From Candidatus Solibacter usitatus (GTDB lineage Bacteria; Acidobacteriota; Terriglobia; Bryobacterales; Bryobacteraceae), in assembly GCA_016213245.1 (NCBI GenBank), contig JACRBC010000120.1, forward strand, positions 16,819 through 80,818: a stretch of DNA of 64,000 nt. Direction: 5' to 3'. Positions 1 through 9,031 of the stretch are shown here, one piece after another. The notes below the pieces were generated by a model that saw nothing but the letters and a program-made list of their open reading frames with translations, was not told the DNA's origin and made no database searches. Made by a program: the position numbers and the translations under genes. Within the stretch, counting starts at the first letter, position 1, and every line of letters starts with the position of its first letter.

Positions 1-2
1 CC

Positions 3-860
3 GCGGCCCTGGCACTGATCGCCGACTACCATTCGCCCGCCACGCGTTCGCGCGCCACCGGCATCCACCAGAGCGGCCTTTACGCCGGCATCGCGCTGGG
101 CGGCGTGGTGGGCGGTTGGGTGGGGGAGCACTATGGCTGGCGCGCCGTCTTCGGCCTGCTGGGCTTCATCGGCATCGCCTACGGCGCCGTTCTGCTGTTT
201 GCCCTGAAGCCGCCACCAGCCAGAGAAAGCGCGCCAAAACTCCAGGGGAGCTTTGTCAGCGCGCTCAGTGAATTGCTCTCCACCCGCGGTTTCCTGCCCA
301 TCTTCACGGCCAACCTGATGGGCGCCATGGCGTACTTCATGATCTACGGCTGGCTGCCGTTGTTCCTCTACGAGAAGTTCGGCATGAGCCTGACCGGCGC
401 CGGCTTCTCGGCGACCTTCTACATCCAGATCGCCAGCGCCGCCGGCATCCTGGCCGGCGGCTGGCTGGCCGACCGCTGGACGCGCTCCAACCCTCGCGGC
501 CGCGTGCTGACGCAGTGGATCGGCTTTACCGCCGCCGCCCCCGCGCTCTTCCTGGTGGCCACCACGCCCTCCATGGCCCTGCTGATCGCAGGCATGCTGA
601 TCTTCGGCCTGGGCCGCGGCTTCTTCGACTGCAACCTGATGCCGGTGCTGTGCCAGGTGGCCCGCCCGCAATTGCGCGCCACCGGCTACGGCGTGCTGAA
701 CCTGGGCTCCACCCTGGTGGGCGGCGCCATGACGGCCGCCGCCGGGGCGCTGAAGGCGACACTCGGACTCGGCACGTGCCTGCAGATCTCGGCCGTGCTG
801 CTGTTCTGCGCCGCGCTGATGCTGCTGCGGATCCCCGCGCCGCGACCTTCCGACGGCTAA
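3..860 (+). CDS. MFS transporter, C-terminal part (5' truncated by window edge)
   Basis: Frame open from the window start; multiple TM helices and MFS-like loop motifs (GGWLADRW, LGRGFFDCNLMPVL). Confidence 0.85.
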   Translation, partial: AALALIADYHSPATRSRATGIHQSGLYAGIALGGVVGGWVGEHYGWRAVFGLLGFIGIAYGAVLLFALKPPPARESAPKLQGSFVSALSELLSTRGFLPIFTANLMGAMAYFMIYGWLPLFLYEKFGMSLTGAGFSATFYIQIASAAGILAGGWLADRWTRSNPRGRVLTQWIGFTAAAPALFLVATTPSMALLIAGMLIFGLGRGFFDCNLMPVLCQVARPQLRATGYGVLNLGSTLVGGAMTAAAGALKATLGLGTCLQISAVLLFCAALMLLRIPAPRPSDG

Positions 861-1633
861 CGGATCATCGACCCGGCCATCGGGCTCAGGATCACGTTGG
901 AGATGTTGGAGACCACCTCGCCGTTGCTCAGGCCGGGCGTGGCCGCCATCTTCTTCCATTCCGGACTCGTCCCGAAGGCCCGCCAATTGGCTTCGCGCGC
1001 CGCCAGGTTGTCCATGGCCACCATGTAGGTCAGGTTCGGCATCTTGGGCCCGGCGATCATCTCTCCGAAGAACACAGGCAGCAGGCCGAACTTGCGGAAG
1101 AGGCCGATCTCGCCGTCTTCGAACATGGCGATCTTCCTGGCCAGCGAGCGCGGCGTGTTGGATTCGTAGGTGCGCAGTTCGAAGATGCGCGCGCCGCGGC
1201 CCGCTTCCGACGCCGGCGTCTCAATCTGCGGAAAGCCCTTGAAGCCGCGCAGCAGTTGGACCTCCATGCGTTGGAACGGGAGGCTGACGCTTTCGACCAG
1301 GCTGGTGGCCGCCGCGCCCAGTTCCTCGTCGGCGTTCAATTTCTGCCAGCACTGCTCGAAGGCCCCGATGCCGGCGTGCTGCACGACGAGCAGGTAGAAG
1401 GGCGAGTCCGGCGCGATGGAACTTGAGAAGAGCCCCACCGGCCCGGCGCCGGCCCGCTGCATCGCAGGCACAGCGGCCTTGCCGAGGAAGCCGGCGAGTT
1501 TGGCGCTCTGGTTGTCCAGTGTGTTGCGCAGATTGAAGTAGCGCAGTTCAAGGATGGCAGGTGGCTTGGCGGCGGTTTGCGCCGACGACATCGCTGCGAG
1601 CGATGCGCCGGCCATGAAGTTGCGGCGTTGCAT
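857..1633 (-). CDS. NIPSNAP family protein with N-terminal signal/Tat-like leader
   Basis: MQRRNFMAGASLAAMSS leader, then duplicated 'ELRYFNLRNT/ELRTYES' NIPSNAP-like repeats; start placed at internal ATG 1633 rather than ORF start 1687. Confidence 0.75.
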   Translation of the reverse strand: MQRRNFMAGASLAAMSSAQTAAKPPAILELRYFNLRNTLDNQSAKLAGFLGKAAVPAMQRAGAGPVGLFSSSIAPDSPFYLLVVQHAGIGAFEQCWQKLNADEELGAAATSLVESVSLPFQRMEVQLLRGFKGFPQIETPASEAGRGARIFELRTYESNTPRSLARKIAMFEDGEIGLFRKFGLLPVFFGEMIAGPKMPNLTYMVAMDNLAAREANWRAFGTSPEWKKMAATPGLSNGEVVSNISNVILSPMAGSMIR

Positions 1634-1646
1634 GATGGCTGCGATT

Positions 1647-2324
1647 CTATCGCAACACTTGCAGCCGTGCCGGCGGCGTGGCGCCAAAGCGCCGCTCCCG
1701 CCCGCGGAAATCCTCCAGAGCCGCGCGCAGGTCCGCGGCGCTGAAGTCCGGCCAGGCCACGCTGGTGAAGCAGAACTCGGCGTAGGCGCACTCCCACAGC
1801 AGAAAGTCGCTGAGGCGCTGCTCGCCGCTGGTGCGGATCAGCAGGTCCACGTCGCGTCCCAGCGCGGCGCAGAGCTGGCGGCCGTCGCGCGCTCCGGCTG
1901 CGATCGCGGCCACGATCGCCTCCCGCGACGAATAGTCCACCGCCACGCGCAGATGCAGCCTATCCCCTGCCTGCGTGGCGTTCTCCGTCTGTTCGATCAA
2001 CGCCACCAGCGGTCCGCTGAGCCGGTCGCGGCGCCCGATCACCTCAAAGCGCACGCCCTGCTCCTGAAGCTTGGCGCACTCCTGCCGCATGTATCGCCCC
2101 AGCAGGCGGAACAGCGCGGCTACCTCCTCCTGCGGCCGTTTCCAGTTGTCCGAGGAGAAGGCGTAGAGGGTCAGCGTGCCGATGTCCAGATCCGGCGCCG
2201 CCTCCACCACCCGGCGGACCGTCTCGGCGCCCGCCTTGTGCCCGGCGATGCGCGGCCAGCCGCGGGCCTGCGCCCAGCGCCCGTTGCCGTCCATGATCAG
2301 CGCGACATGCAGCTTTCCGGTCAC
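1647..2324 (-). CDS. uppS: Isoprenyl transferase (undecaprenyl diphosphate synthase)
   Basis: HVALIMDGNGRWAQARG..R..GHKAGAETVRR and LTLYAFSSDNWKRP, LIRTSGEQRLSDFLLWECAYAEF signatures. Confidence 0.95.
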   Translation of the reverse strand: MTGKLHVALIMDGNGRWAQARGWPRIAGHKAGAETVRRVVEAAPDLDIGTLTLYAFSSDNWKRPQEEVAALFRLLGRYMRQECAKLQEQGVRFEVIGRRDRLSGPLVALIEQTENATQAGDRLHLRVAVDYSSREAIVAAIAAGARDGRQLCAALGRDVDLLIRTSGEQRLSDFLLWECAYAEFCFTSVAWPDFSAADLRAALEDFRGRERRFGATPPARLQVLR

Positions 2325-2701
2325 TGCCTGCCGCGCATGGCCCGCACCAGCGCCTCCATGTGGTCCAGGTACCGCTCCAGCGCCTGAAGCCCCTCGCCGG
2401 TCAGCCTGTACTCGGTCTTCGGCATCCGGCCCTCAAAGGACTTTTCGCAGGTCACATAGCCAGCCTCTTCCAGCTTCCGGGCATGAACGCTGAGATTGCC
2501 GTCCGTTGTGTCCAGCAGCTTCTTCAGCTCGTTGAAGGTCAGCGACGGCGCCGCCGCCAGCGCGCTGACGATGCCCAGCCGCAGCTTTTCGTGAATCAAC
2601 TTGTCCAGTTGTGGAATGTCCTTGTGCACCGACTCCAGGCGCAGGTCCTGCGCCTTCTCGCCGGTCCACTCGCCTTCCGGCCTTCGAGCCGCTTTAGCCA
2701 C
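2321..2701 (-). CDS. Winged-helix transcriptional regulator
   Basis: LRLGIVSALAAAPSLTFNELKKLLDTTDGNLSVHARKLEEAGYVTCEKSFEGRMPKTEYRLT, typical wHTH (HTH_34/ArsR-MarR-like). Confidence 0.85.
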   Translation of the reverse strand: MAKAARRPEGEWTGEKAQDLRLESVHKDIPQLDKLIHEKLRLGIVSALAAAPSLTFNELKKLLDTTDGNLSVHARKLEEAGYVTCEKSFEGRMPKTEYRLTGEGLQALERYLDHMEALVRAMRGRQ

Positions 2702-3296
2702 CGTACCTCCTGTAAATCCAGAATCCGAACACCAGGTGCAATCCGCCGAATCCCGCCGCCAGCGGCAGGTCCCGCAGGGCCGGGGGAGCGATCATCGCCA
2801 CCACGCCGAGCGCGAAATAGCAGGCCCCCATCGCCGGCACGATGCGCACGGAGAAGGCCCCGCCGGCGATCACCGCCGCCCCGTACAACATCAGCCAGCA
2901 TCCGGCCAGAACATGGAGCAGACCGGCGTGATAGATGGGCCAGGTGAGTAACGCGCCCGCCAGGATCGGCGGCGTGAAGCTCAAGGCGAACTTCCGCCCC
3001 GCCGCGTTCAGCAAGGGAGCGCCGGTCCTGTTCGCTTTGTGCACCATGGCCAGCGATCCGATCGCCACCGCCAGCACGAGCTCCGTCAGCCAGACCGTCA
3101 GCCAACCCGCGGCCGTCTGTTGCCGCGAAGCCAGCCAGGCGGCGGCCAGCGCCGTCAGCCCCATCACCATTCCGCCGGCGCCCGATACGGCCGTGAACGC
3201 CCCCGCCCGCTCGATGGCGGACCGGATGTAACGCAGGTTCTCCATGGCGTGATCGTGGATCGGGATCGGTTTCACTTGTCCCACGAGCTCATTCAA
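2694..3296 (-). CDS. Multi-TM membrane protein of unknown function, co-operonic with the regulator
   Basis: Several hydrophobic helices; overlaps the downstream wHTH gene by 8 nt. Confidence 0.7.
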   Translation of the reverse strand: MNELVGQVKPIPIHDHAMENLRYIRSAIERAGAFTAVSGAGGMVMGLTALAAAWLASRQQTAAGWLTVWLTELVLAVAIGSLAMVHKANRTGAPLLNAAGRKFALSFTPPILAGALLTWPIYHAGLLHVLAGCWLMLYGAAVIAGGAFSVRIVPAMGACYFALGVVAMIAPPALRDLPLAAGFGGLHLVFGFWIYRRYGG

Positions 3297-3320
3297 TCAC
3301 AGTCTTTCATTGCCGTCAAG

Positions 3321-3339
3321 TACTTTGTATAGCAAAGTA
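3321..3339. promoter_or_regulatory. Perfect dyad TACTTTG-TATAG-CAAAGTA, candidate operator
   Basis: 7-bp perfect inverted repeat with 5-nt centre, upstream of the minus-strand membrane protein/wHTH/uppS operon. Confidence 0.55.
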
Positions 3340-3377
3340 ACACGGAACAAAACGGGCGCCGTTCTCAGGAGGTGCGG

Positions 3378-4148
3378 TTACAGGTCCTCGGGAAAGACGG
3401 CGTACCCCTGCGGCGGCGGGAAGGTATCGCACAGGAACTTCAGCCGCTTGCGCAGCAGGTTGGAGGGCAGTTGCCGCGGTCCGGTCTCGACGTCGATGTC
3501 GCAGCAGATGCCATGCATGTAGAGCGTGAGGGTGTCCACATAGCTCTGGAGCGCATAGTCGCGGAAACGCTTGGTGGGGCGGGCGCCGCGGCGGTCCTTC
3601 TCTTCGAGATCCACCTTCAGGCGCCAGGCCGCGTCGTCGACTTCGCCGTGGGCGCCCTTGCGCAGCTCCTCGCGAATGAGCGCCAGGTATCCGTCGGGCA
3701 CCAGTTTGCCGTGCTTGCCCGCAACCAGTCCAGCGATGCCGTGATAGAGGCGATAGTGGTAGTCGGCCACTCCGGCGTCCTTCACGGCGAAAGCGAAAAC
3801 AGCGCCTGAGCCGGTGACCAGCGAGCCGAACGAGAGCGCCCTGGCTTCCTGCGGCTTCTCGGTGGACATCAGCGGTTCGTCCTTGGTCCGGGCGCTTGGC
3901 GGATCGCCCTTTTCCAGGTAGGGAACCAGCAGGATCCGGATCTCCGGCAACTGGGCGGCAATCACGGGCGGCAGCGCCGCCACGGGCTCGTCGAGGTACT
4001 CCCGGAGATCTTCCTCGCTCAGTGAGACGGCCGCGCAGACATAGCGAAAGCGCGTGCCGATGGGGATCATCTCGCCGTGGAACCGGTCGGCCAACTGGCC
4101 CAGATTGAGCCGTTGTGACGGAATGTGCGCTGGTTTTTTCAAATGCAA
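3378..4148 (-). CDS. Conserved hypothetical protein
   Basis: C-terminal ~256 aa of the 3378..5003 ORF; candidate TTG start at 4148; the upstream part of the ORF is antisense to lpxB and rejected. Confidence 0.6.
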   Translation of the reverse strand: MHLKKPAHIPSQRLNLGQLADRFHGEMIPIGTRFRYVCAAVSLSEEDLREYLDEPVAALPPVIAAQLPEIRILLVPYLEKGDPPSARTKDEPLMSTEKPQEARALSFGSLVTGSGAVFAFAVKDAGVADYHYRLYHGIAGLVAGKHGKLVPDGYLALIREELRKGAHGEVDDAAWRLKVDLEEKDRRGARPTKRFRDYALQSYVDTLTLYMHGICCDIDVETGPRQLPSNLLRKRLKFLCDTFPPPQGYAVFPEDL

Positions 4149-4217
4149 TTCCAGTCTAGCAGACGCTCCAGGGGCCTCCGCCGGAATCGCCGGGTCTCCA
4201 CGAAACACTAAACTGGA

Positions 4218-5351
4218 GTGGTGCCGTTGAAGATCCTGGTCTCGGCCGGCGAAGCCTCGGGCGACCGCTATGCGGCGGGCGTCGTATCCGCCATCCGCCG
4301 CCGGGCGCCCGAAACCACGTTCTTCGGGTGCACAGGCAACGAGATGAGGGCCGCCGGGGTGCGCACCGAGGTGGACGCGGCCAGTCTGTCGGTGGTGGGC
4401 CTGGTGGAGGTGCTCCACCACATCCCGCGGATCTACGGCGAATACCGCCGCTTGATAGCCGCCGCGAAGCGCGAGAAGCCGGACCTGGCGATCCTGACCG
4501 ACAGCCCGGACTTCCACCTGCCGCTGGCGCGGCGCCTCACGCGGTTGGGCATCCCGGTCTACTATCTCGTCGCCCCACAGGCGTGGGCGTGGCGCGAGGG
4601 GCGCGTCACCCAACTCAAACGAAACGTGAAAGAGCTGCACTGCATCTTTCCCTTCGAGGAGACGTTTTTCCGTACCCGTGGCGTCAATGCGCACTACATC
4701 GGCCACCCGCTGGCGGGCGTGGTGCGAACCAGCCTGGACCGCACGGAGTTTTTCCGCAAACACAGCCTGCCGGAGGATCGCCCATTGATCGCTCTCTGCC
4801 CGGGTAGCAGAAAAGGCGAAATCGCCCGCCACATCCCCGCCTTGCGCGAGGCCCTGGCCCTGATTTCCGCGCGGCGCGCCTGCACGTTCCTGCTTGCCGC
4901 CCCGGCTGGCGCGCGGGAGCGCTTCGGCGCCGGCCTCTATGCTCCCCTGCTCAATGGCGGCGCGCGCTATTGCGAAGGGGAGACCTGGGACGCTATGGGC
5001 CATTCCGGCCTGACGCTCGCCGCCAGCGGCACTGTGACCGTTGAGGCCGCCCTGCTCGGCGCCCCCATGGTCGCTTTCTACAGAGTGATGGCGCTGAGCT
5101 GGGCCATCGGCAGGTTCCTGGTTCGCGCGCCGTTCTATTCCATGGTCAATCTGGCCGCCGGCAGAAAGGTCGTTCCGGAACTGATCCAGGACGGCATGAC
5201 AGGCCCGGCGATCGCCCGCGAAGCCCTGCGTCTGCTTGAATCACCCTTGGAAACAGCCGCCATGAAGACCGGTCTGGCCGAGGTCCGCCAGTCGCTCTCC
5301 ACCGCCACCAACCCATTTGACGAGTCCGCAGCCAGGATTCTCGCGTCATAG
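4218..5351 (+). CDS. lpxB: Lipid-A-disaccharide synthase
   Basis: KILVSAGEASGDRYAAGVV, VVGLVEVLHHIPRIY, YLVAPQAWAWREGR, LCPGSRKGEI motifs; GTG start (4218 or 4221). Confidence 0.92.
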   Translation: MVPLKILVSAGEASGDRYAAGVVSAIRRRAPETTFFGCTGNEMRAAGVRTEVDAASLSVVGLVEVLHHIPRIYGEYRRLIAAAKREKPDLAILTDSPDFHLPLARRLTRLGIPVYYLVAPQAWAWREGRVTQLKRNVKELHCIFPFEETFFRTRGVNAHYIGHPLAGVVRTSLDRTEFFRKHSLPEDRPLIALCPGSRKGEIARHIPALREALALISARRACTFLLAAPAGARERFGAGLYAPLLNGGARYCEGETWDAMGHSGLTLAASGTVTVEAALLGAPMVAFYRVMALSWAIGRFLVRAPFYSMVNLAAGRKVVPELIQDGMTGPAIAREALRLLESPLETAAMKTGLAEVRQSLSTATNPFDESAARILAS

Positions 5352-5366
5352 TTGAGAGATAGCAAG

Positions 5367-7319
5367 ATGAAGTCCTTCGCCTTCCGCCCGCTCTTCAAGA
5401 TCCTGGCCCTGGCCGCCCTGCCCGCCCTTCTGGCGGCCCAGGACCGCCGCCCGGCTATCGACGTGGAGTCCTACAAGATCGACGCCAAAATCGACCTGGC
5501 CCAGCAGACGCTCAGCGCCACCGCCACGGTGACGTTCTCCGCCGTCGACGACAAACTCAACAGCGTCACCTTCGAGCTCCACAACGCCCTCAACTTGGCC
5601 AGCGTCACCTCGGCCGGCGCAACGCTACCGGCCACGCGAGGCAACCAGGACTTCACCGTGCGCGTGAGCCTGCCGGAGCCTTTGGCCAAGGGCGCCAAGA
5701 GCACCTTGACCTTCAACTATGCAGGCCGCTTGAGCGGCGACGAAGAGTCGCCCGTCGCCGGCCTGAAGTTCGCCGCCATTTCGCCCGAGCACGCCTACCT
5801 CCTCTATCCGGCCCGCTGGTTCCCGGTGAGCGGATACACGGTGGACCGCTACACCATGGAACTGTCGGTCAGCGCCCCAGCCGGGTTCAAGGTGGTAACC
5901 AGCGGCCTGGAGTTGCCTGGCCCGAATGGCAGCACCTTCCGCTATCCAGGCGACAGCTTCCCGGGCAGCCTGGCCATGGTGAAGGGTGCCGCCCAAAAGA
6001 TCGCGTCGGAGGGCGTGACCACTGACGTGTGGTTTTCCGGCGAGCGGCAGGGCTTCGCCAAGGCCTACGGCGAGGAGACGGCCAAGGTGATGAACTACCT
6101 CACCAGCCTGTTCGGCATCCCTCCGCAAAAAGACCTGACACTGGTGGAAACCGGCGCCGACGCCCCCGGCGGCTACTCCGCTCCCGGCGTCCTCTTTCTT
6201 GCCCCCTCGGCCATCTCGCAGCAGCCCTCCAACCGCCTGCTCGCCAATCAGATCACCCGGCAGTGGTTCGGCAACCTGATCTCCCCGGTCACGCGCAACC
6301 ACATCTGGATTGTGAACGGCATGGCCAAGTACGCCGAGCTGATGTACCTGGAAGGCCTGAACGGCCCCTCGTCGCTGGAGCTCGAGATCAAGGACCTCTA
6401 CGTCGACGCCATGACCGTCACCGACACCCCGGTCCGCCAGTCCTCCCGCTATGAGGACTACTCTCCGGAATTCTTCGCCGTCACAGGGAGCAAAGGCGCG
6501 GCTACCTACCACATGCTGCGCTGGATCATCGGCGACGCCAATTTCCAGAAGCTCCTCAAAACCACCACGGATCAGTTTGCCGGCAAGCCGGTCTCCACCG
6601 ACGATCTGCGCAAGCTGGCCGAGGCCGCCGGGGGCCAGGTCCTGCAGGGCTTCTTTATTCAGTGGCTGGAATCCACCGGAGCGCCGGAGTTCAAGATGGA
6701 GTACACCATCTACCGCACGCAGAAGGGCTTCCGCGTGATGGGGAAGATCCAGCAGGATCTGGACACGTTCCGCATGCCGGTGGAGCTGCGGATCGAGACC
6801 GAAGGCAATCCGGAGGACAAGCGTGTCGAGGTCGCCGGCCCCGCCACGGACTTCTCCGTCGAGACCTTCGGCAAGCCGCGCAAGGTGATCATCGACCCCA
6901 ACGGGCGCGTGCTGCGCTTAAGCCCGGCGATGCGCGTCGCCGTCGCCATCCGCAAAGGCGAGCAGTTCGCCGAGATCGGCGAGTACAACGAGGCGCTCAA
7001 GGAGTATCAGAAGGCGCTGGAGGTCACGCGGATCAGCTCGCTGGCCCACTACCGCGTGGCCGAGGTCTTCTTCCTCCAGGGCAACTACCAGTCGGCCGCC
7101 AACGAGTTCCGAGAAGCACTGAACGGCGACCTGGAGCCGAAGTGGACCGAGGTCTGGAGCCACATCAACCTGGGCAAGATCTTCGACGTCACCCAGCAGA
7201 GGGAGCGCGCGGTGAACGAGTACACTCTCGCCATCCGCACGAAGGACAACACCCAGGGCGCGCAGGAGGAGGCGGCCAAGTACCGGCAGGCGCCCTACCA
7301 GCGCAAGGACAACAACTGA
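5367..7319 (+). CDS. M1 aminopeptidase-like protein with C-terminal TPR region; zinc motif degenerate
   Basis: N-terminal M1-like beta domain, 'LLANQITRQWFGNLISP' aligned with canonical 'HExxHQWFG', then TPR-like repeats near the C terminus. Confidence 0.75.
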   Translation: MKSFAFRPLFKILALAALPALLAAQDRRPAIDVESYKIDAKIDLAQQTLSATATVTFSAVDDKLNSVTFELHNALNLASVTSAGATLPATRGNQDFTVRVSLPEPLAKGAKSTLTFNYAGRLSGDEESPVAGLKFAAISPEHAYLLYPARWFPVSGYTVDRYTMELSVSAPAGFKVVTSGLELPGPNGSTFRYPGDSFPGSLAMVKGAAQKIASEGVTTDVWFSGERQGFAKAYGEETAKVMNYLTSLFGIPPQKDLTLVETGADAPGGYSAPGVLFLAPSAISQQPSNRLLANQITRQWFGNLISPVTRNHIWIVNGMAKYAELMYLEGLNGPSSLELEIKDLYVDAMTVTDTPVRQSSRYEDYSPEFFAVTGSKGAATYHMLRWIIGDANFQKLLKTTTDQFAGKPVSTDDLRKLAEAAGGQVLQGFFIQWLESTGAPEFKMEYTIYRTQKGFRVMGKIQQDLDTFRMPVELRIETEGNPEDKRVEVAGPATDFSVETFGKPRKVIIDPNGRVLRLSPAMRVAVAIRKGEQFAEIGEYNEALKEYQKALEVTRISSLAHYRVAEVFFLQGNYQSAANEFREALNGDLEPKWTEVWSHINLGKIFDVTQQRERAVNEYTLAIRTKDNTQGAQEEAAKYRQAPYQRKDNN

Positions 7320-7362
7320 GGCCTCGCCAGCGGAAGAGGCGCGCGCCGTTCCCAGCCGAGTG

Positions 7363-7368
7363 TAGAAT
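7363..7368 (+). promoter_or_regulatory. -10-like TAGAAT, 8 nt before the ATG of the AAA ATPase
   Basis: tgTAGAATtgggtcaaATG; no Shine-Dalgarno between. Confidence 0.4.
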
Positions 7369-7376
7369 TGGGTCAA

Positions 7377-8483
7377 ATGCTGAACCGCCTCTACATCGAC
7401 AACTTTCGGGCGTTCGTCAACTTTGAACAGAAGTTCGAGCGCAAGCAGTTGATCCTGGGACGCAACGGTTCGGGTAAGTCCTCGCTACTCGATGGGCTGT
7501 TCAAGATCCGGCAATTCGTGGTGATGGGCGACCGGGCCGAGGACACTTTCTATTCCAGCGAGTGCACGCTGTGGCTCAATCAGCCGCGACAGACCTGGGA
7601 GCTCGAAGCAGACCTGGAAGGAGTTCGCTACGTCTACCGGTTGGTGATTGAGCCCTGGGGCGACCCGCCGAAACCGCGGGTGGTGGAGGAGACGGTTGTT
7701 TGTGCGGGAAAGCCGATATTCGAGTTTCTCCTGGGAGAGGTCCATCTCTTCAACGATCGCTTTGAGCGGAAGGTACAGTATCCGTTCGACTGGCACCGCT
7801 CCGCCCTAGCGACAGTTCAAGGGCGCACGGACATTCAGATTCTGTCCCGATTCAATCAGTGGTTGGATCGAGTCTTCGTTTTTCGTCTCGACCCTTTTCG
7901 GATGGACCCGCGAGCCGAAAGGGAGTCCGTAAACCCGACGGTGGACCTCTCGAATTTCGCGGCCTGGTATCGGCACCTGGTCCAAGCCTACCCTCGACAG
8001 AACACTGAGTTCCTGAAGGGCCTCCAATCATCGGTCGACGACTTCAGCTACTTGAAGCTCGAAGAGGCGGGCGAGAACGTACGGCGACTGGCCGCTGAGT
8101 TCGAACAAAGGGACGGGAAGGTGCTGAAGTTCGGGTTCGGGGAGCTGTCCGAAGGGCAGAGGTGCCTGATCTGTCTTTACGCCATCCTGCATTTCGTCCT
8201 CGCAACCGGCTGCACCGTAGTTCTAGATGAACCAGACAACTTCGTGTCCTTGCGCGAGATTCAACCCTGGCTTATGGCCGCCGACGACATGCTCGCGGAC
8301 GGTCTCGGGCAATTGCTTGTCATCTCCCATCACCCGGAACTGCTGAATCAGTGGGCGCCCGGATCAGGAATTCACTTTTTTCGCGAGAACAACGGGTCGG
8401 TTCGTACCAAGGCCTTCACGGGAGATCCGCACAGCAATCTGTCCCCCGCCGAGTTGATCGCGCGAGGCTGGGAGCGTGAGTAA
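7377..8483 (+). CDS. AAA/SMC-like ATPase (RecF/OLD-type)
   Basis: Walker A GRNGSGKSSLLD, signature LSEGQR, Walker B CTVVLDEPDNF, H-loop VISHHPE. Confidence 0.88.
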   Translation: MLNRLYIDNFRAFVNFEQKFERKQLILGRNGSGKSSLLDGLFKIRQFVVMGDRAEDTFYSSECTLWLNQPRQTWELEADLEGVRYVYRLVIEPWGDPPKPRVVEETVVCAGKPIFEFLLGEVHLFNDRFERKVQYPFDWHRSALATVQGRTDIQILSRFNQWLDRVFVFRLDPFRMDPRAERESVNPTVDLSNFAAWYRHLVQAYPRQNTEFLKGLQSSVDDFSYLKLEEAGENVRRLAAEFEQRDGKVLKFGFGELSEGQRCLICLYAILHFVLATGCTVVLDEPDNFVSLREIQPWLMAADDMLADGLGQLLVISHHPELLNQWAPGSGIHFFRENNGSVRTKAFTGDPHSNLSPAELIARGWERE

Positions 8484-9024
8484 GCCGTCTCTCGTCACAA
8501 TCCTCGCAGAGGATCAGCGCCATCAGCAGTTCATTCGCCGTCTGTTGAAGCGCCTCGGATACACAAACCACGACATCCGGGAGTGCGCCTTGCCGGCCGG
8601 CCGCGGTTGTGGAGAGCAGTGGGTTCGGAAACTTTATCCCCAGGAAGTGACGGGGTTCCGTTCGCGCAGTGCGCGCGCAGCAACCGCTCTTGTCGTGGCC
8701 GTCGATGCTGATACGGCCGACGTGGCGGAACGTGAAACGCAACTCGGAACTTCGCTGCGCGACCAGGGCGTAGCGCCACGGCTCGCTCACGAAGCCGTAG
8801 CCCACCTGATCCCCAAACGGAGTATCGAGACATGGGTCCTATGCCTGAACGGCCAGCCTGTCGACGAAACGACCGACTACAAGCAACGGGCAGACAACAG
8901 CCAGATTCCGGACGCGGCAAACGCCTTCTTCGCCTGGAGCCGCACCAACGCCACCGTTCCGGCGATATGCATCCCTTCACTCAGGACGGCAATCCCGGAG
9001 ATCCGGCGCATAGCGCCGAAGTAG
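8476..9024 (+). CDS. Small protein with putative TOPRIM-like fold, partner of the AAA ATPase
   Basis: ILAEDQRHQQFIRRLLKRLG (acidic first motif), TALVVAVDADTADVAER (DxD-like), IPKRSIETW; GTG start overlaps ATPase stop by 8 nt. Confidence 0.6.
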   Translation: MSKPSLVTILAEDQRHQQFIRRLLKRLGYTNHDIRECALPAGRGCGEQWVRKLYPQEVTGFRSRSARAATALVVAVDADTADVAERETQLGTSLRDQGVAPRLAHEAVAHLIPKRSIETWVLCLNGQPVDETTDYKQRADNSQIPDAANAFFAWSRTNATVPAICIPSLRTAIPEIRRIAPK

Positions 9025-9031
9025 ACCCGCC

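Noticed and set aside
4218-5003. N-terminal half of the minus ORF 3378..5003
   Set aside because: Antisense to the clear lpxB gene; composition is shadow-ORF-like, only the part below ~4148 is plausible
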